A DNA stretch of 64,000 bases from positions 1,837,114 through 1,901,113 of the forward strand of contig CM026390.1 in the NCBI GenBank assembly GCA_014843695.1. Reading direction: 5' to 3'. Of the stretch, positions 30,492 to 39,716 are shown piece after piece. Position numbers and translations under genes: made by a program. The notes under the pieces were generated by a model that saw only the letters and a list, made by a program, of their open reading frames with translations, did not search any database and had not been told where the DNA came from. The DNA is from Archivesica marissinica. Its lineage: Eukaryota; Mollusca; Bivalvia; Venerida; Vesicomyidae. The stretch's first letter is position 1. Each line of letters starts with the position of its first letter.

Positions 30492-30710
30492 ATGAGTTAC
30501 CTCCATGACCTCCATCGACCTCGTCCCAACTCAGGTCCGCAGTGCATGTATATGGCCTGGCAACATCCCACCCTTGTAAACTCGGAGGTGGCCACTCAGG
30601 ACTGGTCTCAGCCGGCATTCCTCAATATGCCAGGAGTGAGCGGACTCTCGTCGTTCGCGTCCGTGTCAAAGGCCAGTACCAGCATTCCTATGTACAGCGA
30701 ATCCTACTGA
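30492..30710 (+). CDS. Possible terminal coding exon or small gene, unrecognised
   Basis: An open frame of 72 codons ends in TGA at 30710. Unlike the array ORFs it lies in non-repetitive sequence and has mixed, protein-like composition (it contains MAWQHPTLVNSEVATQDWSQ and ends SIPMYSESY). A splice acceptor with a pyrimidine-rich lead (CTCGTCCCAACTCAG) ends at 30534, so the coding exon may really be 30535-30710, entered in phase 1. Alternatively translation could start at the ATG at 30492, which has a weak context. An AATAAA lies 165 bp after the stop, fitting a 3'-terminal exon. I recognise no domain, signal peptide or membrane segment. It could be a chance ORF, and no upstream exon is identified. 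Confidence 0.35.
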   Translation: MSYLHDLHRPRPNSGPQCMYMAWQHPTLVNSEVATQDWSQPAFLNMPGVSGLSSFASVSKASTSIPMYSESY

Positions 30711-30874
30711 GATGCATACATCCGACACCGGAGACCAGGTAGTGCGCAGTAACCGGATCATGCAAGGTGGTGACCTCTTGGATGAATGATGGACTTGTTG
30801 TGTGCGTTCTGGTTAATGTCTTTGCTAGTGTTGTATGCTTCATATACATGAGATGAATAGTGACATAGTTTGTT

Positions 30875-30880
30875 AATAAA
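30875..30880 (+). other. Polyadenylation hexamer AATAAA
   Basis: Canonical hexamer in unique sequence 165 bp after the stop codon at 30710. AATAAA is common by chance in AT-rich DNA, so its meaning depends on whether the upstream exon is real. Confidence 0.35.
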
Positions 30881-31065
30881 ATGATGATACCTTTAAATGT
30901 GTTATACGATATTTAAACGATTCTACCCATGCTACAATATATAATACAATTTATTAAAAAATGTTTTCAAAACACACTTCAAAACCGACACATTTACAAA
31001 TATAGTAAGTGCCTATATATAGCATGTTATCCTGCCACGCAACGCTGCCAACGTTGTTGTAGTAG

Positions 31066-32160
31066 TACTTTAGGATCGTAGTGTCGTAGTGTCCTAGGAC
31101 CGAAACTACCGTGGATCGTTGTGTCATAGGGCCGTAGTGTCCTCGGACCGAAACTTCCGTGGATCGTTGTGTCATAAGGCCGTAGTGTCCTAGGACCGAA
31201 ACTTCCGTGGATCGTTGTGTCATAGGGCCGTAGTGTCCTAGGACCGACACTTCCGTGGATCGTTGTGTCATAGGGCCGTAGTGTCATAGGGTTTAAACTT
31301 CCGTGGATCGTTGTGTCATAGGGCCGTAGTGTCATAGGGCCTAAACTTCCATGGATCGCTGTGTCATAGGGCCGTAGTGTCCTAGGACCGAAACTTCCGT
31401 GGATCGTTGTGTCATAGGGCCGTAGTGTCATAGGACCGAAACTTCCGTGGATCGTTGTGTCATAGGGCCGTAGTGTCATAGGACCGAAACGTCCGTGGAT
31501 CGTTGTGTCATAGGGCCGTAGTGTCCTAGGACCGAAACTTCCGTAGATCGTTGTGTCATAGGGCCGTAGTGTCCTAGGACCGAAACTTCCGTGGATCGTT
31601 GTGTCATAAGGCCGTAGTGTCATAGGGTTTAAACTTCCGTGGATCGTTGTGTCATAGGGCCGTAGTGTCATAGGGCCTAAACTTCCATGGATCGTTGTGT
31701 CATAGGGCCGTAGTGTCCTAGGACCGAAACTTCCGTGGATCGTTGTGTCATAGGGCCGTAGTGTCATAGGACCGAAACGTCCGTGGATCGTTGTGTCATA
31801 GGGCCGTAGTGTCATAGGACCGAAACGTCCGTGGATCGTTGTGTCATAGGGCCGTAGTGTCATAGGGCCTAAACTTCCATGGATCGTTGTGTCATAGGGC
31901 CGTAGTGTCCTAGGACCGAAACTTCCGTGGATCGTTGTGCCATAGGGCCGTAGTGTCATATGGTTTAAACTTCCGTGGATCGTTGTGTCATATGGCCGTA
32001 GTGTCATAGGACCGAAACCTCTGTGGATCGTTGTGTCCTAGGGCCGTAGTGTCATAGGACCGACACTTCCGTGGATTGTTGTGTCTTAGGACAGTATTAT
32101 CTTAGGGCCGAAACGTCCGTGGACCATTATGTCTTGGGCCAGAAGTGTCTTAGAATCTTC
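31066..32160. repeat. 48-bp minisatellite array, CpG-rich
   Basis: About 22 copies of a 48-bp (16-codon) unit containing CCGTGGATCGTTGTGTCATA, GGGCCGTAGTGTC and either CTAGGACCGAAACTT or ATAGGG(C/T)(C/T)TAAACTT. The second half has at least these two variant forms in mixed order. The minus strand is free of stops over 326 codons because the unit is a multiple of 3. The right-hand 120 bp are degraded copies. Confidence 0.95.
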
Positions 32161-33068
32161 ACATCCCTAGTGTAGGTGGGCCAACATGTCTTTAAAGCGA
32201 ACTTAACTTATACGTATAAATAGCGTTGCGACTACACAATTAATTATTTCGAAATAAATCGAACATAACTGTCAATCAATAACCAGTGTTCTTGCGGTAT
32301 ACGGTGAAAGTAGGTTTCACATAACGGCCGTTTGTTCATTATTGAAGTTTATGCTAAATGCGTGATACTGTAACTGAGAAATAATTTAAATCTGAATGAT
32401 CTAAAGACAACTATGAGATATATCTGTACACTAACTCTTGTTATTCGGGATACACGCGTTGTATGATGTTGACCGTATTTACATTATTTTATTTTGTCAA
32501 CAAACGTCGTATACGACGCTGGTTTATATGTTGAAATACTCAGATTCTGTTACAAATAGTTTGTAAAAAATTATACAATATACATGTAATAGGAAATTAC
32601 ATTCTGTAGAAATTTGTTATTTCACTGATGTAGTGTCGCTTTAAGCATAGATACGAGGATGAACACTACTGTAAATGCCTTACTGTTACAAATCTGCATT
32701 ATCAACATTTACATGTCTGGGAATTTACATATCTGGGATCCATCGCCACGAGGAGAGAGAAGAGATAACATACACAACAACCGTGACCATGGAGTTCGAA
32801 CCCTCAACCCACGACCTCACGATTGCGAGGCCGGCACCGTGTGCATTACCCCACGGAGGCCACGGAGGCTACACAATAATGTGTTCAAACGAAGTGGGTT
32901 GATAGATGGAGAGCATTACAATCTGACTGTTCATCATCAACTCACGTAGTAAATAAATGCCAATGGACATGGCCAGTCATCGATTTCTACTTTACGTTTG
33001 CATAAGAGTTAATCCTAGTGAATCTAGATGGAGATTCCCCTGTTAACATGGAGATAAAATAGCCTTCG
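32161..33068. other. Unique stretch containing one SINE fragment
   Basis: AT-rich non-coding DNA. It holds a perfect 12-bp palindrome GTCGTATACGAC at 32506-32517, flanked by further weak inverted words (CAACA, AAAC, GTTT, TGTTG), and the family A SINE at 32736-32878. I see no supported exon outside the SINE. Confidence 0.6.
32736..32878 (-). mobile_element. SINE family A, copy 2 (truncated, different tRNA-like head)
   Basis: On the minus strand the B-box GGGTTCGAACTCC and the upstream tRNA-like segment differ from copy 1. The body word CTCTTCTCTCCTCGTGGCGA joins them to the family A core. The element stops soon after GGATCC, so the 3' half is missing. The GTGCCCTTAGGCAAG segment of copy 1 is also absent. 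Confidence 0.7.
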
Positions 33069-33631
33069 TGTTCACGAACTAGCGGTATAGTGTTAATGCA
33101 GCCGGGGCTTCTCACAAACACGATCGAGCGGTATAGTGTTAATGCAGCCGGGGCTTCTCACAGGCACGAACTAGCGGTATAGTGTTAATGCAGCAGGGGC
33201 TTCTCACAAATACGATCGAGCGGTATAGTGTTAATGCAGCCGGGGCTTCTCACAAACACGAACTAGCGGTATAGTGTTAATGCAGCCGGGGCTTCACACA
33301 GGCACGAACTAGCGGTATAGTGTTAATGCAGCCATGGCTTCTCACAAACACGATCGAGCGGTATAGTGTTAATGCAGCCGGGGCTTCTCACAGGCACGAA
33401 CTAGCGGTATAGTGTTAATGCAGCCGGGGCTTCTCACAAACACGAACTAGCGGTATAGTGTTAATGCAGCCGGGGCTTCTCACAAACACGATCGAGCGGT
33501 ATAGTGTTAATGCAGCCAGGGCTTCTCACAGACACGAACTAGCGGTATAGTGTTAATGCAGCCGGGGCTTCTCACAGGCACGAACTAGCGGTATAGTGTT
33601 AATGCAGCCGGGGCTTCTCACAAACACGATC
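33069..33631. repeat. 46-bp minisatellite array, twelve copies
   Basis: Unit of 46 bp containing AGCGGTATAGTGTTAATGCA followed by GCCGGGGCTTCTCACA. Units alternate between CGAACT and CGATCG before AGCGG, and between CAAACAC and CAGGCAC at the end. The mixed order suggests copying of short groups of units. Confidence 0.95.
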
Positions 33632-33730
33632 GCACTTACCCACGAGGGCTTACATATGGGAACAACGCAGTAACGTTGCATGCTGGGTAATATAATATAT
33701 ATAACGTTAATACCTTTTTGGTATGTATTC

Positions 33731-35161
33731 CCCAGGGACGATATGTGGGGGACGCATGCAGTACGAGGGGACGATATGTGGGGAACGCATGCAGTACCCA
33801 GGGACGATATGTGGGGGACGCATGCAGTACGAGGGGACGATATGTGGGGAACGCATGCAGTACGAGGGGACGATATGTGGGGAACGCATGCAGTACGACG
33901 GGACGATATGTGGGGAACGCATGCAGTACGAGGGGACGATATGTGGGGGACGCATGCAGTACGAGGGGACGATATGTGGGGGACGCATGCAGTACGAGGG
34001 GACGTTATGTGGGGGACGCATGCAGTACGAGGTGACGATATGTGGGGGACGCATGCAGTACGAGGGGACGTTATGTGGGGAACGCATGCAGTACGAGGGG
34101 ACGATATGTGGGGGACGCATGCAGTACGAGGGGACGATATGTGGGGAACGCATGCAGTACGAGGGGACGATATGTGGGGAACGCATGCAGTACGAGGGGA
34201 CGATATGTGGGGAACGCATGCAGTACGAGGGGACGATATGTGGGGAACGCATGCAGTACGAGGGGACGATATGTGGGGAACGCATGCAGTACCCGGGGAC
34301 GTTATGTGGAGGACGCATGCAGTACGAGGGGACGTTATGTGGGGGACGCATGCAGTACGAGGGGACGTTATGTGGAGGACGCATGCAGTACGAGGGGACG
34401 ATATGTGGGGAACGCATGCAGTACGAGGGGACGTTATGTGGGGGACGCATGCAGTACGAGGGGACGATATGTGGGGAACGCATGCAGTACGAGGGGACGA
34501 TATGTGGGGAACGCATGCAGTACCCGGGGACGTTATGTGGAGGACGCATGCAGTACGAGGGGACGTTATGTGGGGGACGCATGCAGTACGAGGGGACGTT
34601 ATGTGGGGGACGCATGCAGTACCCGGGGACGATATGTGAGGGGCGCATGCGGTACGAGGGGACGATATGTGGAGGACGCATGCAGTACCCGGGGACAATA
34701 TGTGGGGGACGCATGCAGTACCCGGGAAGATATGTGGGGGACGCATGCAGTACCCGGGGACAATATGTGGGGGACGCATGCAGTACCCGGGGACGATATG
34801 TGGGGGACGCATGCAGTACCCGGGACGATATGTGGGGGGCGCATGCGGTACGAGGGGACGATATGTGGAGGACGCATGCAGTACCCGGGGACAATATGTG
34901 GGGGACGCATGCAGTACCCGGGGAGGTTATGTGGGGGACGCATGCAATATCCGGGGACGATATGTGGAGGACGCATGCAGTACCCGGGGATGATATGTGG
35001 GGGACGCATGCAGTACCCGGGGACGTTATGTGGGGGACGCATGCAGTACGAGGGGACGTTATGTGGGGGACGCATGCAGTACCCGGGGACGATATGTGGG
35101 GGAGGCATGCATTACCCGGGGACGTTATGTGGGCGACGCATGCAGTACGAGGGGACGATAT
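33731..35161. repeat. 33-bp minisatellite array, about 43 copies
   Basis: Unit of 33 bp (11 codons) containing GGGGACGATATGTGGGG and ACGCATGCAGTAC. Left of about 34600 most units carry CGAGGGGACG, and to the right most carry CCCGGGGACG, so the array has two domains. All three plus frames and two minus frames are largely stop-free, giving long spurious ORFs such as 11-residue repeats of the type RGDDMWGTHAV. Confidence 0.97.
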
Positions 35162-35558
35162 AGTATCCTGCGTATTTTATATGGTGAACACACTAGATCG
35201 TCGCGTGTAGTATCCTGCGTATGTTATATGGTGAACACACTAAACTGTCGCGTGTAGTATCCTGCGTATGTTATATGGTGAACACACTAGACTGTCGCGT
35301 GTAGTATCCTGCGTATGTTATATGGTGAACACACTAGATCGTCGCGTGTAGTATCCTGCGTATTTTATATGGTGTACACACTAGATCGTGGCGTGTAGTA
35401 TTCTACGTATGTTATATGGTGTACACACTAGATCGTCGCGTGTAGTATCCTGCGTATTTTATATGGTGTACACACTAGATCGTGGCGTGTAGTATTCTAC
35501 GTATGTTATATGGTGTACACACTAGGTCGTCGCGTGTAGTATCCTGCGTATGTTATAT
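35162..35558. repeat. 47-bp minisatellite array, left part
   Basis: Unit of 47 bp containing TAGTATCCTGCGTATGTTAT and GAACACACTAGATCGTCGCG. Here a second form with GTGTACACAC, ATCGTGGCG and TAGTATTCTACG alternates with the first. The array is cut at TTATAT by the retrotransposon that follows and resumes beyond it. Confidence 0.95.
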
Positions 35559-36468
35559 GATGGCCTCCAGCGCCTCATGGATCAGTTCTCCAATGCATGC
35601 CGTGAGCTTGCCCTAACCATCAGCATAAAGAAGACAGAGGTCATGACCCAAGACGTTGCAGACCCAGCTCCCATAGCCAGTAACGGCTCTACACTCGCCA
35701 TGGTCGACAACTTCAGATATCTAGGATCACTGATATCCAACAACCTGTCCCTCGATGCTGAGATCAATGCACTCATTGGGAAAGAAGCCACCGTCATCTC
35801 AAAACTCACCAGTCTGGGAGAACAGAAACATAACGCTGAACACCAAGTTAAAGGTCTACCAGGCCTGTATACTCAGCACGCTCCTCTACGGCAGTGAGTC
35901 ATGGACGACATATGCCAGACAAGAGACAAAGCTGAACACATACCATATGAGGTGCCTTCGCAGGATCTTGGGAATCACCTGGGAAGATAGGGTCACCAAT
36001 ACAGAGGTCCTCAGCAGAGCGAGTTCAACAACCATCTATGCAATGCTCAGTGAACGCCGCCTGCGCTGGCTAGGTCATGTCCGACGCATGGACAAAGGAC
36101 GCATCCCCAAAGATCTACTGTACGGTCAACTTGAACAAGGATCACGTCCAACTGGTCACCCCCACCTAAGATACAGGGACGCTTGTAAGAGGGACCTGCA
36201 TTCAGCGTAAATCGACATAGAGTCTTGGGAGGACACAGCATCAAACCGGTCACCATGGAGACACGTTGTGAAAGCTGGGGTCAGACGAGCCGAGGCTGAG
36301 CGAACTCGGCTTCGTGAGCAGAAACGACAGAAGCGAAAGGCATCAATCAAACGGGATGACTCGATCTTCACCTGCGATGACTGCAACAGAGACTGCCACT
36401 CAAGAATAGGCCTACTCAGTCACCGCAGGATATGTTGCTCAACAAGAGCGCAATCCGTCGTCTCATAA
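35559..36468 (+). pseudogene. Reverse transcriptase C-terminal fragment, frameshifted and with an internal stop
   Basis: Frame 1 (to about 35811) reads the end of the polymerase domain, with LTISIKKTEVM and NFRYLGSLIS. A frameshift near 35805-35818 moves the homology to another frame, with VWENRNITLNTKLKVYQACI, TLLYGSESWTTYARQE, MRCLRRILGITWEDRV and RLRWLGHVRRM. A TAA at 36208 interrupts this frame after CKRDLHSA. The same frame continues through ESWED and ends in a zinc-finger-like motif FTCDDCNRDCHSRIGLLSH before the stop at 36466-36468. The catalytic YxDD and the endonuclease domain are missing through truncation. These are standard C-terminal landmarks of this LINE group. The copy cannot be active. 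Confidence 0.9.
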
Positions 36469-36488
36469 GACGGACGGAGGCTGATGAA
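35559..36488 (+). mobile_element. 5'-truncated non-LTR retrotransposon inserted in the 47-bp array
   Basis: The insert encodes the C-terminal part of a LINE-type reverse transcriptase polyprotein. The 47-bp array continues on both sides. A short target-site duplication TTATA is visible at 35553-35557 and 36489-36493. The 5' end is truncated inside the reverse transcriptase, and the 3' end lies about 20 bp past the ORF stop. This is what target-primed reverse transcription produces. The clade (RTE-like or another) cannot be settled from this fragment. Confidence 0.85.
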
Positions 36489-37190
36489 TTATACGGTGAA
36501 CACAATAGACCGTCGCGTGTAGTATCCTGCGTATGTTATATGGTGAACACACTAGACTGTCGCGTGTAGTATCCTGCGTATGTTATATGGTGAACACACT
36601 AGACTGTCGCGTGTAGTATCCTGCGTATGTTATATGGTGAACACACTAGATCGTCGCGTGTAGTATCCTGCGTATGTTATATGGTGAACACACTAGACTG
36701 TCGCGTGTAGTATACTGCGTATGTTATATGGTGAACACACTAGATCGTCGCGTGTAGTATCCTGCGTATGTTATATGGTGAACACACTAGACTGTCGCGT
36801 GTAGTATCCTGCGTATGTTATATGGTGAACACACTAGACTGTCGCGTGTAGTATCCTGCGTATGTTATATGGTGAACACACTAGATCGTCGCGTGTAGTA
36901 TCCTGCGTATGTTATATGGTGAACACACTAGACTGTCGCGTGTAGTATACTGCGTATGTTATATGGTGAACACACTAGATCGTCGCGTGTAGTATCCTGC
37001 GTATGTTATATGGTGAACACACTAGATCGTCGCGTGTAGTATCCTGCGTATGTTATAAGGTGAACACACTAGATCGTCGCGTGTAGTATCCTGCGTATGT
37101 TATAAGGTGAACACACTAGATCGTCGCGTGTAGTATCCTGTGTATGTTATATGGTGAACACACTAGATCGTCGCGTGTAGTATCCTGCTA
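36489..37190. repeat. 47-bp minisatellite array, right part
   Basis: About 15 copies continuing the array split by the retrotransposon. Units carry GATCGTCGCG or GACTGTCGCG. A marker variant TATACTGCG occurs at 36711 and 36946, exactly 235 bp (five units) apart with matching neighbours, so a five-unit group was duplicated. The end is sharp, at CTGCTAGACC. Confidence 0.95.
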
Positions 37191-37448
37191 GACCATTGTG
37201 TGAAGTTCCTTGTCTAGTAACAGCATCGTGACGATTTAATAGACAGAGTTGTCTACCTTGCAAAATAGTGTGGCAATTATATATCCGAATTCCATGTTAA
37301 GTCTAATCGTGATATGCAGTACATAAAAATATTTAGCATTCAATAATAGTGGTTGGTCAGATAACCTAGGTGTTTATTTATACAAATACAAATACATTTG
37401 TGTTTATTTATTTATGGTAATAAAGTATTATGATAAAAGAGAATTAAC

Positions 37449-37654
37449 GGGTGCAGTGGTGGTGCATTCGCCGAATAGGTCTCCGGGTGCATCTTAGATC
37501 AACATTTCGGTCACGGACATACGCACGGGTAGAACCACCGACCTTCCGCAAGTCCGTTGGATTGCTTCCTGATGTGAACGTATTCGACTCCTCCAGTGGG
37601 ATTCTAACCTACAGCGGTTGAAGCCAACAACATTAACCACTAGGCCTTCTACCG
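37449..37654 (-). mobile_element. SINE family B, copy 1
   Basis: On the minus strand it has a tRNA-like head with CCTAGTGGTTAATG (A-box region) and GGTTAGAATCCC (B-box), then a body with GGTTCTACCCGTGCG and GTGACCGAAATG. The body matches 55808-56008 and, more weakly, 52924-53152. A 23-bp array starts about 40 bp from its head. Confidence 0.65.
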
Positions 37655-37696
37655 TAATATTGACCAAGTCCATATGGATATTTCAAAGATATTCTC

Positions 37697-38112
37697 AAAG
37701 AACGTACAGTTAGTTAGTCAAAGGACGTACAGTTAGTTAGTCAAAGGACGTACAGTTAGTTAGTCAACGGACGTACAGTTAGTTAGTCAAAGGACGTACA
37801 GTTAGTTAGTCAACTGACGTACAGTTAGTTAGTCAAAGGACGTACAGTTAGTTAGTCAAAGGAGGTACAGTTAGTTAGTCAAAGGACGTAAAGTTAGTTA
37901 GTCAAAGGACGTACAGTTAGTTAGTCAAAGGACGTACAGTTAGTTAGTCAACTGACGTACAGTTAGTTAGTCAAAGAACGTACAGTTAGTTAGTCAAAGG
38001 ACGTACAGTTAGTTAGTCAAAGGACGTACAGTTAGTTAGTCAAATGACGTACATTTAGTTAGTCAAAGGACGTACAGTTAGTTAGTCAAAGGACGTACAG
38101 TTAGTTAGTCGT
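37697..38112. repeat. 23-bp minisatellite array, about 18 copies
   Basis: Unit TCAAAGGACGTACAGTTAG plus TTAG, with CAACTGACG, CAACGGACG and CAAATGACG variants. It is unrelated by eye to the 23-bp repeat at 28678-28912. Confidence 0.95.
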
Positions 38113-38550
38113 ATATATTCTATTTTATACATAGAGGATAACGCCATGAGTGCAACTACATATTTCGCTGATCACGAGATGGAATAAAATACTAGCTTAC
38201 AATAATCTTATGATTGTCAATGATTTTGGCTAATATAATATTTGTTTAATTTACCAAATTTAATTAATTTTAACAGCCCCTGTCGGGAGCCTCATTTCAC
38301 TACATTCCACAACCGCACAACCACTTATGTTAGTGTGAACCACCGTAATAAGAAATAGTTCCGGTATATTTTTTAAGTTAGTTTCTGTTTGCTGTCAATT
38401 CATTACAATATATTACTTTATAATTAATTATTTATGATTGTCAAACAAAGCATTACACCCAAGCTCGGTTGAATCCGAAACGCAACCAGTTGCAGGAAAA
38501 ATGCCATATTTCACTGTTTCATCGCAAAGCATAAAATATTTTTTTTATTT

Positions 38551-38770
38551 AGCTCGATTGCGAAACAATTTCTTACTACATTAGTTTTCAAAATTGCTCT
38601 CGATACCTCATTCCTGATGGATTGCATCGCAGTGAAGGAGAGAGAAGGGACAGTGTGAATTTAAGAGTACTGCCTCAGGTCACAACCAGAATCGTTCTAG
38701 CGGGAACTCGAACTCATAACTTCTCCATTACTAGCCGGAGACCTAGCCATTATACCAGAGGTATCACAGG
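38551..38770 (-). mobile_element. SINE family A, copy 3
   Basis: On the minus strand the head has the B-box GAGTTCGAGTTCC and a tRNA-like A-box region TGGTATAATGGC. The body has CTCTCTCCTTCACTGCGATG and ATCAGGAATGAGGTATCGAG, and the tail ends GCAATCGAGCT like copy 1. It is more diverged than copy 1, and its head comes from a visibly different tRNA-like sequence. Confidence 0.75.
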
Positions 38771-39003
38771 TAGATAATATAAACGTAAATAAAATAAATA
38801 ATTAACTCTTTTGTTGATCTCTTTAATAATACTGTAGAATGTAAATCAAATATTTCAGTACGTTAATAAATTATATAATAAAATAAATAATAATTAATTA
38901 AACATTGACGAATCTTCACGCAATAGTGTTAAATCTACTTCGTGAATGGTTCAGAAAATATTATGTGTAGTGTAGGATATAAATTTATATGGAACGTACT
39001 TAC

Positions 39004-39081
39004 ATCTACCTCAACTTCTTGGTATGGTCGTAAAGACACGTCATCATCGTCGGGTGGGCGAGCACGCCAATTTGTTGCCAT
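39004..39081 (-). CDS. Candidate first coding exon, unrecognised gene
   Basis: On the minus strand an ATG in good context (TTACCATGG) at 39081 opens 26 codons that run in phase 0 into a strong splice donor, GTAAGT, at 39003-38998. The peptide begins MATNWRARPPDDDD and continues VSLRPYQEVEVD, with charged, protein-like composition in otherwise AT-rich non-coding DNA. No next exon is recognisable before the arrays to the left, so the rest of the gene would lie beyond long introns. I do not recognise the protein. LRPYQ is common near the start of helicase domains, but that is too short to use. The start-plus-donor combination is suggestive, and chance cannot be excluded. Confidence 0.4.
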
Positions 39082-39423
39082 GGTAAATTAGAAAATATTC
39101 CAATATCCACAATTCATGTTAGCGAATACAGTATAACAGACACAAACGATTAGCTAAGAATCAGAAAAATTATATTTTATAAAATCTAGTTTTTTAAAAA
39201 AATATCTAAAACAGCTTGGATGATGACAACAAATATTCTAATTATATTGTTTCCATAGAAGCACCTCTTCGTAGCGTGGCAACTGTAACTCAATAATTAT
39301 CATTAATTTATAGAATTGTCTGTCACATTCATAATCATCCAGTTATAAAACACATACACATTTCCTATGTTATGTACTTCTTTCTCTAGACAGGAGGTTA
39401 GGAAATATATTATTCCAATAATC

Positions 39424-39437
39424 GTTGCTATGGAAAC
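39424..39437. promoter_or_regulatory. RFX X-box-like motif upstream of the candidate first exon
   Basis: GTTGCTATGGAAAC fits the near-palindromic X-box GTTNCCATGGNAAC at all but one defined position. It is about 345 bp upstream of the candidate start at 39081. RFX factors drive many ciliary genes through such sites. Whether this one functions depends on the exon being real. Confidence 0.25.
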
Positions 39438-39716
39438 ACTAAAGTCACGGACAGCGCTGTCCCCTTTGTGGCATAAAAATCGATATGTTTTTGGCGGTTT
39501 TATTAATTTTTCTAAACACTGTTTTCTCTCTCTCTGTAACGTTTTGAAATTCAATTAATACAATGAAGTTTGGGTTGATTTAACGTAATTATATGTGTGC
39601 TAGGACCGGAGATTCCATGTTACATGTCTGGGATCTATACAAACAAGCTGTCAGCTTTGGCATTGCTGTTACGATAGGAAGAAAAAGTATCGGAAAATAA
39701 ATTAAGAACAGTGATG

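Larger units (their letters stand above)
38113..39716. other. Unique AT-rich stretch with a SINE and a candidate first exon
   Basis: Strongly AT-rich. It contains the SINE at 38551-38770 and a candidate minus-strand first coding exon at 39004-39081. A fragment AACAGCCCCTGTCGGGAGCC at 38271 resembles the 5' start of family B at 52924 but has no body after it. ORFs of 63 and 83 codons around 39303-39558, on opposite strands, look like chance. Confidence 0.6.

Noticed and set aside
39303..39558. Opposite-strand ORFs of 83 and 63 codons in unique DNA
   Set aside because: They overlap each other, lack splice or motif support and lie in AT-rich DNA.
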